Shown here piece after piece: positions 12,000 through 23,695 of a DNA stretch of 64,000 nt. The position numbers and the translations under genes are program-made. This DNA is from Pomphorhynchus laevis (lineage: Eukaryota > Acanthocephala > Palaeacanthocephala > Echinorhynchida > Pomphorhynchidae): positions 39,626 through 103,625 of the forward strand of contig WNNJ02002915.1 in NCBI GenBank assembly GCA_012934845.2, written 5' to 3'. The notes beneath the pieces were generated by a model, which was not told where the DNA came from, did not search any database, and was given only the letters and a program-made list of their open reading frames with translations. Each line of letters opens with the position of its first letter. Position 1 is the first letter of the stretch.

Positions 12000-13135
12000 A
12001 TGGGGGAAAAGCGCATGCGATCACATTTCGATACGTTAATAAATAACCCGGTCTGACAACTCCATTCATAAAGTTTACTAACTTCCATCTTTGGCCCATA
12101 TTTTCAAACCAGTAGTCAACGAAAATTGTGGATAAGAGAGGTCTCAGTGCTGGGAAAATTTCAAATTTACCTTGATCAATGCTTTAAATTACTTCTCCCC
12201 TTTAAAACGTCAGCGCACATCCCACAAAACTCCCATTTGGTTTGACTCGCAGACTAAACAAATGATTAAGACAAGAGACAAAATTTACAAAAAATTCAAA
12301 GAAAGGAATTGCTCTTGGACTGATTACAAGGAATTACAAAATCAAGTAACGGCACTCAAATGTCAGAAACGCAGGTGCTTCGTTTCCAATCTTTATCGAT
12401 AATCAAAAAGATGTCCCAGTAAATTGTTCAAACATATTAGCTCATTTAAATCAACTACCCCAGAGATCAACTCTATATTTATGAAAACCGCTAAGCTCAC
12501 ATTCGATGACAAAGCAATTGCAAATATTTTCCTGAATCAATTCACGCTAGAGAGTCCTACCTGTCAGTATTACCCCCGATTCGCCACAGCTCAATATCCG
12601 TGTTACGAATTTACTCCATTTCATAAATTTGAGGTACTTAACGAACTTCTGAAGCTACCACGATCAACTGCAGCAAGACCAGGCAATATTCCTTCAATTT
12701 TTCTTCGGGAACTTGCACCAATTCGATTTCTCCTTGTCAACAGGCTGTATACCATTTGGAAATGTTCTACAGTCCGACCTCTACAAAAAAGGCGACCGTA
12801 ATTTAGCAAGCAACTATCGACCAATAAGCCTTACCTGCGTTGCTTGTAAAGTGCTAGAGAAACTGCTTTTTAAACGAATCATCGGGCAATTAGAGGGGAA
12901 CCAAGTACTATGCGACAACCAGCATGGTTTCCGCCAAGGAATATCTACTGTCACAAACCTCGTACTTACGAGAAGTGATTGGATCAGATATGCCGAGGCT
13001 GGAATTAATGTTGATGTTTTGTTTTTCGACCTCAGCAAAGCATTTGATCGGATATACTATGATGTCCTCCTTATTACGCTGGAACAGTACGGCATCAGAC
13101 GAACCCTACTAAATTGGATTAACCTAAAAAAGTTA
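12000..13135 (+). pseudogene. CR1-like LINE fragment (linker to mid RT)
   Basis: Frames read the region between endonuclease and RT (PIWFDSQTKQMIKTRDKIYK, then FKHISSF) and then RT motifs: KKGDRNLASNYRPISLT, CKVLEKL, QHGFRQG, DVLFFDLSKAFDRI and LLNWIN. Frameshifts lie near 12400 and 12790. The RT stops at about 13130, before the catalytic YADD region, where sequence leading into a LINE-A begins. The tail at 17860-17965 may be its displaced 3' end. Confidence 0.75.
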
Positions 13136-13413
13136 GAGATTAATATACACAATTTCAGTTCCAGATTTTAGTTCCAGATTTCTGTTCCGCGAGCGAAGCG
13201 AGCGGAAAATCTTGTCCGCCAAGATTGTAAAACAATCAAACTACAATCTTCTACGACAACCTTCAACGACAACTAACGACAACCATCGACAACCATCCGC
13301 TTGACAATTATCGACAACCATCGACGACATACGCTCGCTACTTACAACTAACGACTTGCAGACTAACGCAGTTTAAACATTCTTGATTATAACTAACTAA
13401 TTAACATTTTATT

Positions 13414-13704
13414 ATGGCAAATAGAAAGCTAACTAAAAATGTCGGCCAGCAACTCAAGTCCGTCAAGGAAGCTTACATCGAAAAGCAAATTGAATGCGAC
13501 AACAAGAACTGCAATGTTTGGACTCACGTTGCCATTCCTTTCACTGACGAGGACAACGTTTTAAATCGGAATTTCCTCTGCGGCTTCTGTTGTGCTGCCC
13601 TCGTAGGTAAGCTAATGAAGAATGACCACTCAAACGGTGGATACGTTCTGAACGCTAACAAAACAGATTTGTGCTCAATAAATAAACTTGATGATATTTC
13701 TTAG
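13414..13704 (+). CDS. LINE-A small zinc-finger ORF (ORF1a)
   Basis: 96 codons from an ATG that follows the repetitive leader. The centre shows CDNKNC and, about 30 residues later, LCGFCCA, giving a C-x4-C ... C-x2-C arrangement like half of a PHD or zinc-ribbon finger. Such modules occur in ORF1 proteins of CR1/L2-group LINEs, where they probably bind nucleic acid. A short in-frame gap to the next ORF suggests the two may once have been one protein. A LINE protein, not a host gene. Confidence 0.6.
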   Translation: MANRKLTKNVGQQLKSVKEAYIEKQIECDNKNCNVWTHVAIPFTDEDNVLNRNFLCGFCCAALVGKLMKNDHSNGGYVLNANKTDLCSINKLDDIS

Positions 13705-13803
13705 TCGACTCAGACCGCTGTTATACATGGAACATCAACAAACGACAACATATCTTCCAATCTATCGTCGTCATCCGTTTGCTTACTAACTTCTTCGTCA
13801 TAT

Positions 13804-14796
13804 ATGAAACCCGTTCTTGAAACTTCTCTCACACACACTCCTCCTTTAACTACGGATAAAACTTCCCTTAATCTTCATCTTCCTAACAATGCGAACAGTA
13901 AAGGTCTTCATATCGTACCTCATTTTTCCTATTCATCCCCACATCTAAATACATATCATGCTTCTTTCTTCTCTTCACCTACTCCTTACTCTACCTCTAC
14001 CGTATCACTTCTCAATAATTTACATCCTTCTGTCAAACTTATCTCCAGTAACATCTCCGTTCAACCTATTCAACAATCCACTTCTGTCACACATGCTCCA
14101 ACTGTATCACCTATCAATAATTTACATCCTTCTGTCAAAATCATCTCCAGTAACATCTCCGATCAACCGACTCAACACTCCACTTCTGTCACACATGATC
14201 CAAACTATCTTAAATCTTCACTTAGCACCCCTGTCATTCCCACATTTATCTGTTCTTCTGCCTCTACTGCTACCAGGTCTTTCCGTCCACCACTACGTAA
14301 TCGTTTTCCTTCGCGCGATCGATGCATTATCATATCTAATTTAAAGGTTTCCAAATCTGCTTCTCCTCAATGTCGCCTCGATGATGATGATGTATCTGCT
14401 TACAGGTCTATCCTAGCAACCATTCTTCCTTATAATAATCCATCCCTCTTCAATAATATCGCTCCTGTATCTTTGATCCGTTTAAACAAATCCACTAAAT
14501 CCAATCATCTCAGTCCTCCACTCCTAAAAATCGTTTTCCGACATAGATCGCATGCCTCTTCGGTACTCTCCCAACGTTTTAAACTTCTTACCACTTCATC
14601 TACTTGCCGTATCTTTCCTGACCGCTCCCCTTCTGATATTGCCCAGCTCAATTTAGCTCGCATTGAGAAACATCGACGTGAAACAAACGGCGAGTCATCC
14701 TTATCTATACGTAAAATCAACGGAAATTTTCACGTTCTTCACACAAGGCCAAAAATTCGATGGCGTCCCATCTCTCCCCCTTGTCTTCTTCGCTAG
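13804..14796 (+). CDS. LINE-A ORF1 protein
   Basis: 330 codons. The N-terminal half is Ser/Thr/Pro-rich and disordered, and holds a 2-fold internal repeat around NNLHPSVK.ISSNIS (13998-14190). The C-terminal half (from about residue 175, RCIIISNLKV ... PPLLKIVFRHRSHA ... FPDRSPSDIAQLN) resembles the RRM-like nucleic-acid-binding domain of CR1/L2 ORF1 proteins. The stop at 14794-14796 lies inside the start of ORF2. Probably the RNA-binding chaperone of the retrotransposon; the function is by family analogy. Confidence 0.65.
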   Translation: MKPVLETSLTHTPPLTTDKTSLNLHLPNNANSKGLHIVPHFSYSSPHLNTYHASFFSSPTPYSTSTVSLLNNLHPSVKLISSNISVQPIQQSTSVTHAPTVSPINNLHPSVKIISSNISDQPTQHSTSVTHDPNYLKSSLSTPVIPTFICSSASTATRSFRPPLRNRFPSRDRCIIISNLKVSKSASPQCRLDDDDVSAYRSILATILPYNNPSLFNNIAPVSLIRLNKSTKSNHLSPPLLKIVFRHRSHASSVLSQRFKLLTTSSTCRIFPDRSPSDIAQLNLARIEKHRRETNGESSLSIRKINGNFHVLHTRPKIRWRPISPPCLLR

Positions 14797-17664
14797 TCGA
14801 TCTAGCTCCTAAGCATAATTTTCGTCTAAGTCTATTCAACACTCGCTCCATTCTTCATAAAGCTGATATGCTCCTTGATATCTTTGATCAATTATCAATC
14901 GATATTCTCTGCATTACCGAATCCTGGCACTCTGACTCCGACGATCTTGCTATTCGTCGTCTATGTCGCTCTGGTTGTTCTCTAGTTGAATCAGCTCGTC
15001 AAATTACATCTCATACATCTACTGCTTCTAATCATGGCGGCATTGTTGCCATTGCTCGTCACCCAATGTCTTTACGTAAAATCAACGTTAACATCCGTTA
15101 CACTTCGTTCGAATTACTCATATGCAGATTATCAAGGCCTTTCCATCTGGAACTTGTGATTGTATACCGTCCAGGTTCAGTTGCCCCATCACGTATCTTC
15201 TTTAACGACCTTGCAGATCTAATGTCTCACTGTTCATTGTCTTATACTCCTTCTTTTGTTCTCGGTGACTTTAACATTCGTCTTGATCGCCCGGCTGACT
15301 CTGACTCTATCACTTTAACTAATCTTTTTTTCTGATTTTAACTATAAATTACTTTCAACAAGCCCAACTCATATTCTCGACGGTGCTCTCGACATCATTG
15401 CTGTCCCTATCTGCTTCAATGACTATACTTCCTTGTCAATTACTGATCCTGGTTTGTCCGATCATTTCCTTGTCACTCTTACTCTTACTCGTCCCCATAT
15501 TCCTTCTCCGCCTTTACCATTATCTACACCAAGTCGACCCTAGAAGCTTCTCGATATATCTATTCTCTGCACAGCCTTACAAAATTCTTCAATCTTTTCA
15601 CTTCCTCTTAACTATCTCTCTCCCGATGATCTCTGAATACTGTTTGATTCTGAACTTACGTCGATCCTTAATAACCTTCTGCCTAGTCGACTCCGACGTT
15701 CCCAGCTTTGCGCCATGCTCCCTGGTTTGATTCTGAATGTAGTCTTTCTAAGTGTCGACTCCGTCACTCTTTTCGTATGTATAAACGCTTTCTTAAACGT
15801 TCTCCCAACTCACTCGCTCCAAATCATTGTGATTCCTACTTTTCTCAACGCCGTTCACACCTCATTCTTATACGTACTAAACGTACTCTCTTTTGGCGAA
15901 ATCAACTCGAGTCATCTTCCAACTCTAAATCTCATTGGAAAATCTTAAACTCAATTCTTTCACGATCATCTACTTCTTGTAATATAAATCCTGGTGAATT
16001 TTCTTCTTATCTACAAACTAAGCTATCTAATTTACTTTCCCTACTACCCGTAGCCCCCTTGTATCCACTCTTCTCTTTAAATACTTCCCTCCCAGAACTA
16101 TTCCACCGTCCCGTTTCGTCTGATGAAGTTTCTTCGGTTCTGCTGCCATTACCTAATAAAACCTCTCCTTCTGACCCAATTCCAACTCACTTGCTTAAAA
16201 ATATCTGCTCCTCTATCTCACCCTTCCTAACCACATTGTTCAACTCGTCCATCCGTAGCCGTACATTTCCTTCCATCTGGAAATGCGCCACTGCTCGTCC
16301 TCTCATCAAAAAGCAATCTCTCAACTCCTCACTACCATCTTCGTACCGTCCAATCTTACTTCTCCCAACCCTCTCTAAACTCCTTGAGCGTCTCGTTCTC
16401 AAGCAAGTTAATACATATCTCTTTTCCTCTAACTTGTTTCATCCCTTCCAAGCCGCTTTTCGCTCTAATCACTCTACTGAAATTGCCTGTCTTAAAGTTT
16501 ATAATGACTTACTCATCTCGCGCGATCATAAATTATGTAGTGTCATAGTTTCTCTTGATCTATCGTCTGCTTTTGACATCGTCGATCACTCGATTCTTCT
16601 ACACCGCCTTCGTCATAATTATGGCTTCTCTTTACCCACTGTATCATGGTTTTCTTCATATCTGTCAAACCGTACATTTCGCGTCTATTCAAACTCTTCT
16701 CTCCCATCCTTCATCCATCCCGACCGGTGTTCCACAAGGCTCCGTATTAGGCCCTATGCTTTTCTCTCTTCTTTTCGGTGACTTGTCTTCGATTTATCAT
16801 AAATTTAACTTCCATGTTATGCAATATGCTGATGACATTCTCATCTATGCTCATGCACCTGCTTATCGTATTCACGATCTTAGTGTTTATGCTTCCGACT
16901 GTCTTGTGTCAATTTCCAATCATCTTTCTTCCCTTCGCCTTTCTCTGAATCCTGATAAATCCAAAATTATGTGGATCCTACCTCGATGCCTCGGCTTCGA
17001 ACCTCCCTCCGTATCATTAAATTCTACAATTCTTCATATCGTTGATAATCTCGTTTTCCTAGGCTTCCATTTTGACAACCGACTTTCACTTAAACCTTTC
17101 GTTGGAGATAAAGTACGCTTATCTACCTTGATACCCCGCAACCTCCGTCAAGTTCGTAGATTGATCGAGTTTCCTTCTTGTATGACTCTCATATCTTCTC
17201 TCCTTTTTTCTAGACTCGATTATTGTCTTAGTTTATTTTCCAACTCACCTAAATCCACTCTTCTTCCTTTACAACGGATCGTCAACGCAGCCGTCCGAAT
17301 TCTCCTCCGTCTTCGTCGTTTTGATCATACATCCTACCATCTTGCTTCTCTCGATTTGCCTACAATTTATTGTCGTGTTCAAATTCGTCTTCTTATCGTT
17401 GCTTTCCGCCTTGTAACTTTTCATACCCCTTCATTTCTCAACCTTCCTTTTCTTGATAATTCTCGTTCTGTTTACTGTTTCTTGCGTTCCTGTAATTCCC
17501 TTGTTTTACATGTCCCAAACTACTCTACCTCATTTGGACTCCGCTCCTTCATGGTGGCTGCTCCTCTATTGTGGAATCATCTGCCCATTCATATACGCCA
17601 ATCAACTTCCCTGCCGTGCTTCAAACGACAAATCCGATCCCATTTAAACAATTTATCTGCTTGA
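14760..17664 (+). pseudogene. LINE-A ORF2 (endonuclease plus reverse transcriptase), frameshifted
   Basis: The endonuclease starts at ATG 14760 (FNTRSILHKADML, ITESWH, VLGDFNIRLDRP). A frameshift near 15330 moves to the frame with ILDGALDIIAVP and DPGLSDHFLVTL. Another break precedes HAPWFDSECSLSKCRLRH at about 15710. The RT follows: SYRPILLLPTLSKLLERLVL, SLDLSSAFDIVDHSILL; then a 1-nt shift near 16710, GVPQGSVLGP and MQYADDILIYAH; then the thumb and C-terminus to 17664. All catalytic boxes are recognisable, so decay is moderate. Confidence 0.8.
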
Positions 17665-17859
17665 CTTTTTCATTTTTGTTTGTGGACTTGTAAGCGTACA
17701 GCTTGTACGCATTTGCCACATTAAATAAATTTGTATTATTATAACCTCCCAATATATCTGTTCCGGTGAAACTGATTTAGCTGACACATCTTGTGTTTAA
17801 TATTAAAAATTAATTTAATATATATTGGGACACATCATTTTTGTTTAATATTACAAATT

Positions 17860-17965
17860 CTACATTTTGTTTAATTTTTTATTTTATTTTTTCGTGAGCA
17901 GACTGAACAGCCATATAGGCTTTGTCTTGTATGTTATAATAATATAATATTAATTAACATTTAAA
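17860..17965 (+). mobile_element. CR1-like LINE 3' tail
   Basis: gtgagcagactgaacagccat ending in ataataatataat resembles the LINE-C 3' end (gtgaacagttgaaacagcca ... ataataataat) and, inverted, the tail at 10440. It may be the original 3' end of the CR1 fragment at 12000-13135. Confidence 0.5.
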
Positions 17966-18610
17966 TATATATAATTTTAATAAATATTAAAAATTTGACT
18001 TCCGCATATCCGTTTATATCCGTATTTATGGATACTGATGTCCCCCGTATGTGTTGATTGGATGATCGAACGTTCGGCTGTTCGATCATTCGATGCGTCC
18101 CGGCAGTAACAAATAAATTGGATATTTCGTCGTTGTCCTCGCCTCCATCCAATTCACAGCAACTATTTCTTTGAATCATTGTGGTAGTAAATAGTCGACA
18201 ATTGAAGGCGCTAGATTTGATTGTTTCTTTTTGCGAATTAAATTTCTATCGCGTCTATTTGTAAATAGTTGTTTTACTACTTGTATTTGTAAAAATAACA
18301 AGAATTATAATGTTTGACTTAGAATTAATTATAAGTTTATAATTTTATAAATTTTATTTTCTTACTTATATTATTAAAATCTTGAGTTGATTTAATTTAG
18401 ATACGAACTAATAAATTCATTACGAAATTTTCGGCATAACGCCTAAACTTTTACAATGAAATTTGTGTTATTCATTTTGTCTTGATATTTTGATATTTTG
18501 TCTTGATCTAATAAATGTTTCTTGTAAATAGATGAAATAAATCAATTTAAGTGACGGTGTGATGTTTATTGGCATTTACATCACTTTTATTGTAAGGCAT
18601 ATTATTTAAA
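17966..18610. other. AT-rich sequence upstream of VPS34
   Basis: No gene recognised. A near-palindrome around gatcgaacgttcggctgttcgatc (18062-18085) is the only structure noted. The promoter or 5' UTR of the VPS34 copy should lie here, but no motif is clear. Confidence 0.3.
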
Positions 18611-21600
18611 ATGTCAGCTATTGACAAATCTGAAAAGAATTTTGTAAAAAGCAATGAAATAAATCAAAACTACAGGATGTTTATTGGATGCCTATCATTG
18701 GAATTTGAGAACTGTGAGCTAAAAGAGTATATGTGTCACAAGCTCAGAGAGCACAACGCCCACAAATTCGCCGATGTGCATATGATTATCGGTTTGTGGT
18801 GGAAAGAAACTCTTCTTTGCAAAGAGGTACGCACATCTTATAAAAGGTTCGAAAATAATATTTGCTGGGATGAATGGATTGAATTTCAAATTAGCTACAA
18901 GGATATACCTCTAGATTCCATAATTACATTTGATTTATACAATCCATGTTCAGTAGAATCATCGATTGGCGCTGATAATGATCACTCAAAAGACTGCTGT
19001 AAGCACGTTGCTGGTTGTTCAGTCCCGCTATGGGATAAATACAGTTGTATTCGTCAAGGAGAATGTTGTTTAAAGTTGTGGTTAGACAAGCACTCGGATA
19101 CACAGCTGAAGTCGTCATCACCTGGTTTACCGTTTGAATATTCGTCACAAAGTCAACCATTTGCGAAGACGGACAATGTTCAAGAGAATCAGCATATTAG
19201 ACTTATTACAAAGCATTCATCAATTGTGAATGATCATCATAAATTGGCGGAACTAGAATTAATTCAAAGGAATGACATATCAGCGGTAGATACATCTAAT
19301 ACACTTAAATGGCTAAATAGTCTATCATTAGTAAAGCTTAGTATGAAAGTAACAGAGCAGCGAAAGCAAATGAACTCATTATTTCTTAATATAAAATTTC
19401 CGAATGTGCGTGTTATCAACAGCGATAATGATAAAGAAGTTAATTCCATACAAATGCATTTTTTTGAACTAGGTAGTGGAGCGAAACCTTTAAATCCACC
19501 AAAGGAAGAATTCTACCCTTGCCCTGACGGTGAACTCGGTAAAGACAATATATTCGAGCAGATGCATTTACGATTAGCTAGAAGTAACAGATCTGGCAAT
19601 AAGGATACACGACCAAACCTAAGCGACCGAGAAAAATTATTTGAAATTATAAAATATCCTCAATTATCTTCTTTGCATTCAGATGAATTGGATTTGGTAT
19701 GGAATTATCGATATTTTATTTCGGCATACCCGAGAGCTCTCCCGAAATTTCTGCTATCAGTTCATTGGTCAAATCCAGAAGAAGTAAGTCAGGCAACTGA
19801 ACTACTAAATGCTTGGACTAAAATAGATATCGATGAAGTTATTCTTTTGCTTGGTTCGGAATACTCACACGATAGTGTACGATCTTTTGCCATCAATTGT
19901 CTACCACAACTAATTCAGGTTTTACGCTATGAAAATAAGGTCAAATTAAAAAGAGAAACAAACGACAATCGTTCACTTTCAAATACAAAATCACCTGCAA
20001 ACCGCAAAACATCAAAGAAAGTTGTACTTTCGGAGTTAGCCAAATTTCTTATTGAGAAATCATGTTCTGATCTTAAGATTGCGACCGGCTTCTATTGGTA
20101 CTGTAAGGTTGAATTTGAATGGATGTGCCGGATCGATCGAAATAGTCCATTTATACTTTCTTATCAATGTATATTTTCTGAATTATTTTCGCAGCTCCGC
20201 AATCATAGCGAAAAAAGTCGAAAAATATACCGTCAACTGTCACAACAGCGTAAGCTAATCGAGAAGCTTATAGAGCTATCATTAATACTGAAAAAGCATC
20301 ATGGCAGTAATGCGAACCGCCAGGAAAAGCTGTTTAGCATATTAAGTCAGGAAGAAAATATTCTTAATTACAACTTTGTTAAATTTCCCGAACCATTTCC
20401 TTCACTGATAGACCCTAATGTTATCATTACTGGTATATACGCCGATAAGTGTAAGGTTTACCAAAGCCCTCAGCTTCCATGTAAAATTGTTTTTCGTAAA
20501 TTTTTTGACGATAAACGTAAGGACTTTCACACTGTGATATTCAAAAACGGCGATGATCTTCGTCAAGATCAACTTGTGATGCAGTTAGTTGACGGGAGAT
20601 CATTTCAGGTGAGGGTTGGCAATAGCATGTCTTCTACTAGGTTAGTTAAATCCGGAGTTCCGCAAGGTACAGTCCTTGGTCCCTTGCGTTTTATTATATT
20701 TCTCAATGATCTTCTGTTACGCATAAACAGTCCCTGCCTGGCATTCGCAGACGATGTGAAAGTGTGGTGCGATAGCATCTTAGATCCTGATGGCCGGCAT
20801 CTACAACATGATCTCCAGACAATCTACGACTGGAGCAGTGCTACCGGTATGACCATAAATGTAGATAAGTGCGTTCATATGAAACTCGGCAAATGTAAAT
20901 CTGATCATGAATTCTATTTAGGATGTTATAAGCTTCACAACATTTCTGTTCATAGAGACCTAGGGATTATTTTGAATAACGACCTTAAAACACGACCGAA
21001 TACCGATTATATCTACGGTAAAGCCATGAAGGCCTTGTATTGTATTAAGAACACAAAATTATTTAAGCATCTCTACTGTGCGTTAGTCCTTCCGCATGTG
21101 GAATACTGCATCGCATCAACTTTTCCATCCACCAAGGCTGAGATGAAAAAGACCGAGTCGATTTTACGTAGAGGAACCAAACTTTGCATTACATCTCTTT
21201 ATTCTTACAATGAGCGCCTAGCTTGCTTAAAAATGCCTTCAACGGCCCAGAGATCTTGTAGCGATCTTTAGATCTTGTAGCGATGTGGCATTTGGTTCGT
21301 GGAAAAGAGGGGTTCCCATCCAATTCGATAAAATTGAGAAATTCGCGTCGCAGAGGTCACTCCCTTACGTTATTTAAATTCCCCCATGGCAAAATAAGGA
21401 GTGTGAGTAGGCTTTCCCACCGCGCATTGAATGTTTGGAATTCGCTGCCTGAAGACGTCGTCAATGCTACTAGCAATAGACACTTCAAGATGCTGCTGAA
21501 GTGGATTGTGAACTCTAATTTGGATTCGTGGATGTATTTTAATTGATATTTTAAAATGTAATTTGTGAACAGTTGAAACAGCCATTTGCGGCTAGTAACT

Positions 21601-22329
21601 TGAACACTATAATAATCATAATTAATCTAATGGATAAGATAATGAAACAAGATCAGTTAGATCTGCAATTGACACCCTATGAGGTCTTAGCAACAGGCTA
21701 CAACGTTGGACTTGTCGAATATGTCGAATCTATGACTCTACGAACGATAAAACAAACACCAAACTATTCGCAATTACTTCCTTTCGATAAATAGTAAGCA
21801 TAACGTTGACAAACACCTGCAAATAAAAATCGACGCGGATTTACTGGATTCTTATGTGAGGAGCTGTGCTGGATACTGTGTTATTACTTATCTTCTTGGT
21901 GTTGGTGATAGACATTTAGACAATTTAATGTTAAGGCCAACCGGACAAATCTTTCACATCGATTTTAGTTTTATCTTTGGCCGTGATCCGAAGCCGCTTC
22001 CACCTGCCGTTAAAGTGAATAAAGACATGATCATCGCTATGGAAGAGAAGGTGACAGACTTCAGAAAACATTGCTTCACAGCATTTTTACACCTCCGTCG
22101 GCATGCAAATGTAATTTTTGATTTGTTATCGGTAATGTTAGACGCTAGTATTGCAGATATATCAAGTGAACCTCACAGAGTTGTTACCAAAGTATACGAA
22201 AAATTTCATTTTCATTTAGACGACGAATCTGCTGTATCCTATCTCCAACGAACAATAGATCAGTCCATAAGTGCTCTTGTACCACAACTAATGGATATCC
22301 TACACGGCTTTGCAACTTCCGTGAGGTAG
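18611..22329 (+). pseudogene. PIK3C3: VPS34 / PIK3C3, class III PI3-kinase, disrupted by a LINE
   Basis: The product would phosphorylate phosphatidylinositol to PI3P on endosomes and phagophores. An open frame from ATG 18611 runs 660 codons. It has a C2 domain (about 25-165), a PIK/helical domain (about 335-520) and the start of the lipid-kinase domain (GIYADKCKVYQSP; FKNGDDLRQDQLVMQ). A truncated LINE-C then fills 20591 to about 21627. VPS34 resumes at INLMDKIMKQDQLDLQLTP. A 1-nt shift between about 21750 and 21775 is needed to reach SYVRSCAGYCVITYLLGVGD. The catalytic loop GDRHLDN is intact, but the activation-loop DFG reads DFS. The remainder (FGRDPKPLPP ... FRKHCFTAFLHLRR) ends at 22329, with a gap of about four residues after NKDM. 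Excluding the LINE, length is near the usual 880-890 residues. There are no introns, so it may be a retrocopy. As read it cannot make a kinase. Confidence 0.93.
20591..21627 (+). mobile_element. Truncated LINE-C inside the VPS34 kinase domain
   Basis: Nearly identical to 25621-26657 of the LINE-C at 23264-26657, from gacgggagatcatttcagg to the ataat tail. Differences: a handful of substitutions, an 18-nt in-frame deletion near 21055 (six residues, FSKLHP, missing), and a short patch near 21250 with a duplicated gatcttgtagcgat that shifts the frame. It starts mid-RT, so it is 5'-truncated. No clear target duplication (5' flank cagttagtt, 3' flank ataattaatcta). The high identity indicates a recent insertion. 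Confidence 0.9.
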
Positions 22330-22921
22330 TGATGCTGAATCAAATGGTCTTGACATGGAATTTTTAAATGTACATGTTTAGTGTAAATATAAAGACTAAT
22401 GTTTTCATCAAGAAAAAACTGCTTTAATGCAGTTTTAAAACGTATATTTACTGAAAATTGTACAGTTGCTTGAAAAGTAGTCGCTTTCGATCGCTTTGCC
22501 AAGAGTAGCATTTTCTTTTAGCATTTTTTTATTATTCATTTTCTCAAATTGGAATACCCTATGGAATAAATTGTAAAATTTTTAATTAAATATAAAATTA
22601 AAATAATTAAATTTCTTATCAAATTTTTAATTTTTCAAATAACAATTCATTATATTAGCTTAAAATACGTTATTTGATGAATTTTTATTTGTTTTAAATT
22701 AAATACGGTGGAAATCAACGGTAGGCTGTGTAAATTTCTTCCACATTTTAATGTATCGCTTTTAATTATACCATCATTGATTTCACACACTACTTTATAT
22801 AAATTGTGATTCCGATTTTGACTGAACATTACGAGCCATGTTTAATAAAAGAATGTTGACTGTACTTTATTTTAATCCGCTATGAACTGATGATAGTTTT
22901 AATTAAGTCTATTGTTAAGAA
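22330..22921. other. VPS34 3' flank, AT-rich
   Basis: No gene seen. atggaataaattg near 22561 could serve as a polyadenylation signal. No poly(A) tract of a clear retrocopy is visible. Confidence 0.3.
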
Positions 22922-23211
22922 TGCACCACCTATTGTGATCATCTTTCTAATCGGATTCTATGCAATAATTTCAGATTTTAATTAAACAACAAAGATTTAG
23001 TTTATTTTTGATCGAAACTAGTTTATGCAAAAACGTTCAGTTGTAGAACACATTGAACTTTGTGATTGGCAATCGACAAACTAGTATTCGTCAGTTGTAA
23101 AACTAACAAAACTAGTTTTGTCAGAAGACATCCAAAATCTTTGTTCCTTAAAAATTAAAATTTGAAATTATATAGAATCCGATTAGAAAATGGATCACAA
23201 CAGGTGGTGCA
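22922..23211. mobile_element. Foldback MITE-like element
   Basis: A left arm from tgcaccacct (22922) through ctaatcggattcta to caaagatttag matches, inverted, the right arm from ccaaaatctttg through tagaatccgattag to aggtggtgca (23211). Arms are about 75 bp and roughly 80% alike in a 290-bp unit with no coding capacity. Target duplication unclear. Confidence 0.7.
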
Positions 23212-23439
23212 CATGCTAAATCATTCTATATATAAAATATAATTTGTTGTTACACCTGCCCTGAAACACCAAATGGTGTGCTGATAAATAAATCACTGTT
23301 TTCCTCATGAGGAGGCATAAACACCAGGCAGCATTCTATATATCCTCATCAAACAAAGAAATAGAACCGAATTATTCTTGCAATATTCAAAGTCGTTACG
23401 TATGCCCAGTCATCCTATGAGTGACGACAAACTTCAACA

Positions 23440-23478
23440 ACGGTATACGCGTTTCGCTCTAACGGAGCTCATCAGTAC
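23440..23478 (-). ncRNA. Hammerhead-like core in the LINE-C 5' region
   Basis: On the minus strand CTGATGA (23475-23469) is followed by GCTC, loop CGTTA, GAGC (a perfect 4-bp stem II) and then GAAAC (23455-23451). Next comes a 3-bp stem III (ACG ... CGT) with a possible GUU cleavage triplet. A pairing stem I is not visible. It may be a degenerate hammerhead or a chance hit. It lies antisense to the LINE. Confidence 0.4.
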
Positions 23479-23695
23479 TGTGACTTTAATAATCATCCAT
23501 ATGGTCCTTAACACACGCTTAAACAGAGTTTAAAGCTCGAAAAGCAGAACTACCCATAATCTGAATCATCAGAGGGAATTTAGCCTAAACTCTGTGCATG
23601 GCAGTGCGTATTGCAGTTTAACCACTCATCAGGCACTAAATTCCTTCTAATAGAAATGCTGTTTAACGGGGACACTTTAAAGTGTGCAAATATAT

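Larger units (their letters stand above)
13150..17745 (+). mobile_element. LINE-A, nearly full-length CR1/L2-like retrotransposon
   Basis: The most complete copy of the commonest LINE here. It has a 5' leader rich in cgacaaccat words (13185-13413), a small zinc-binding frame (13414-13704), a longer ORF1 (13804-14796), an ORF2 with endonuclease and RT in three broken frames (14760-17664), and a tail with cgcatttgccacattaaata followed by short TA-rich repeats. ORF1 and ORF2 overlap by 37 nt in different frames. ORF2 has about three frameshifts and so is not functional as read. Other copies are at 2499, 7259 and 34340. Confidence 0.85.

Noticed and set aside
20591-21627. The LINE in VPS34 treated as lying in an intron
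   Set aside because: The 5' edge (cagttagtt) could contain a GT, but no AG acceptor sits before ATTAATCTAATGG in the right phase; it reads as an insertion into coding sequence.
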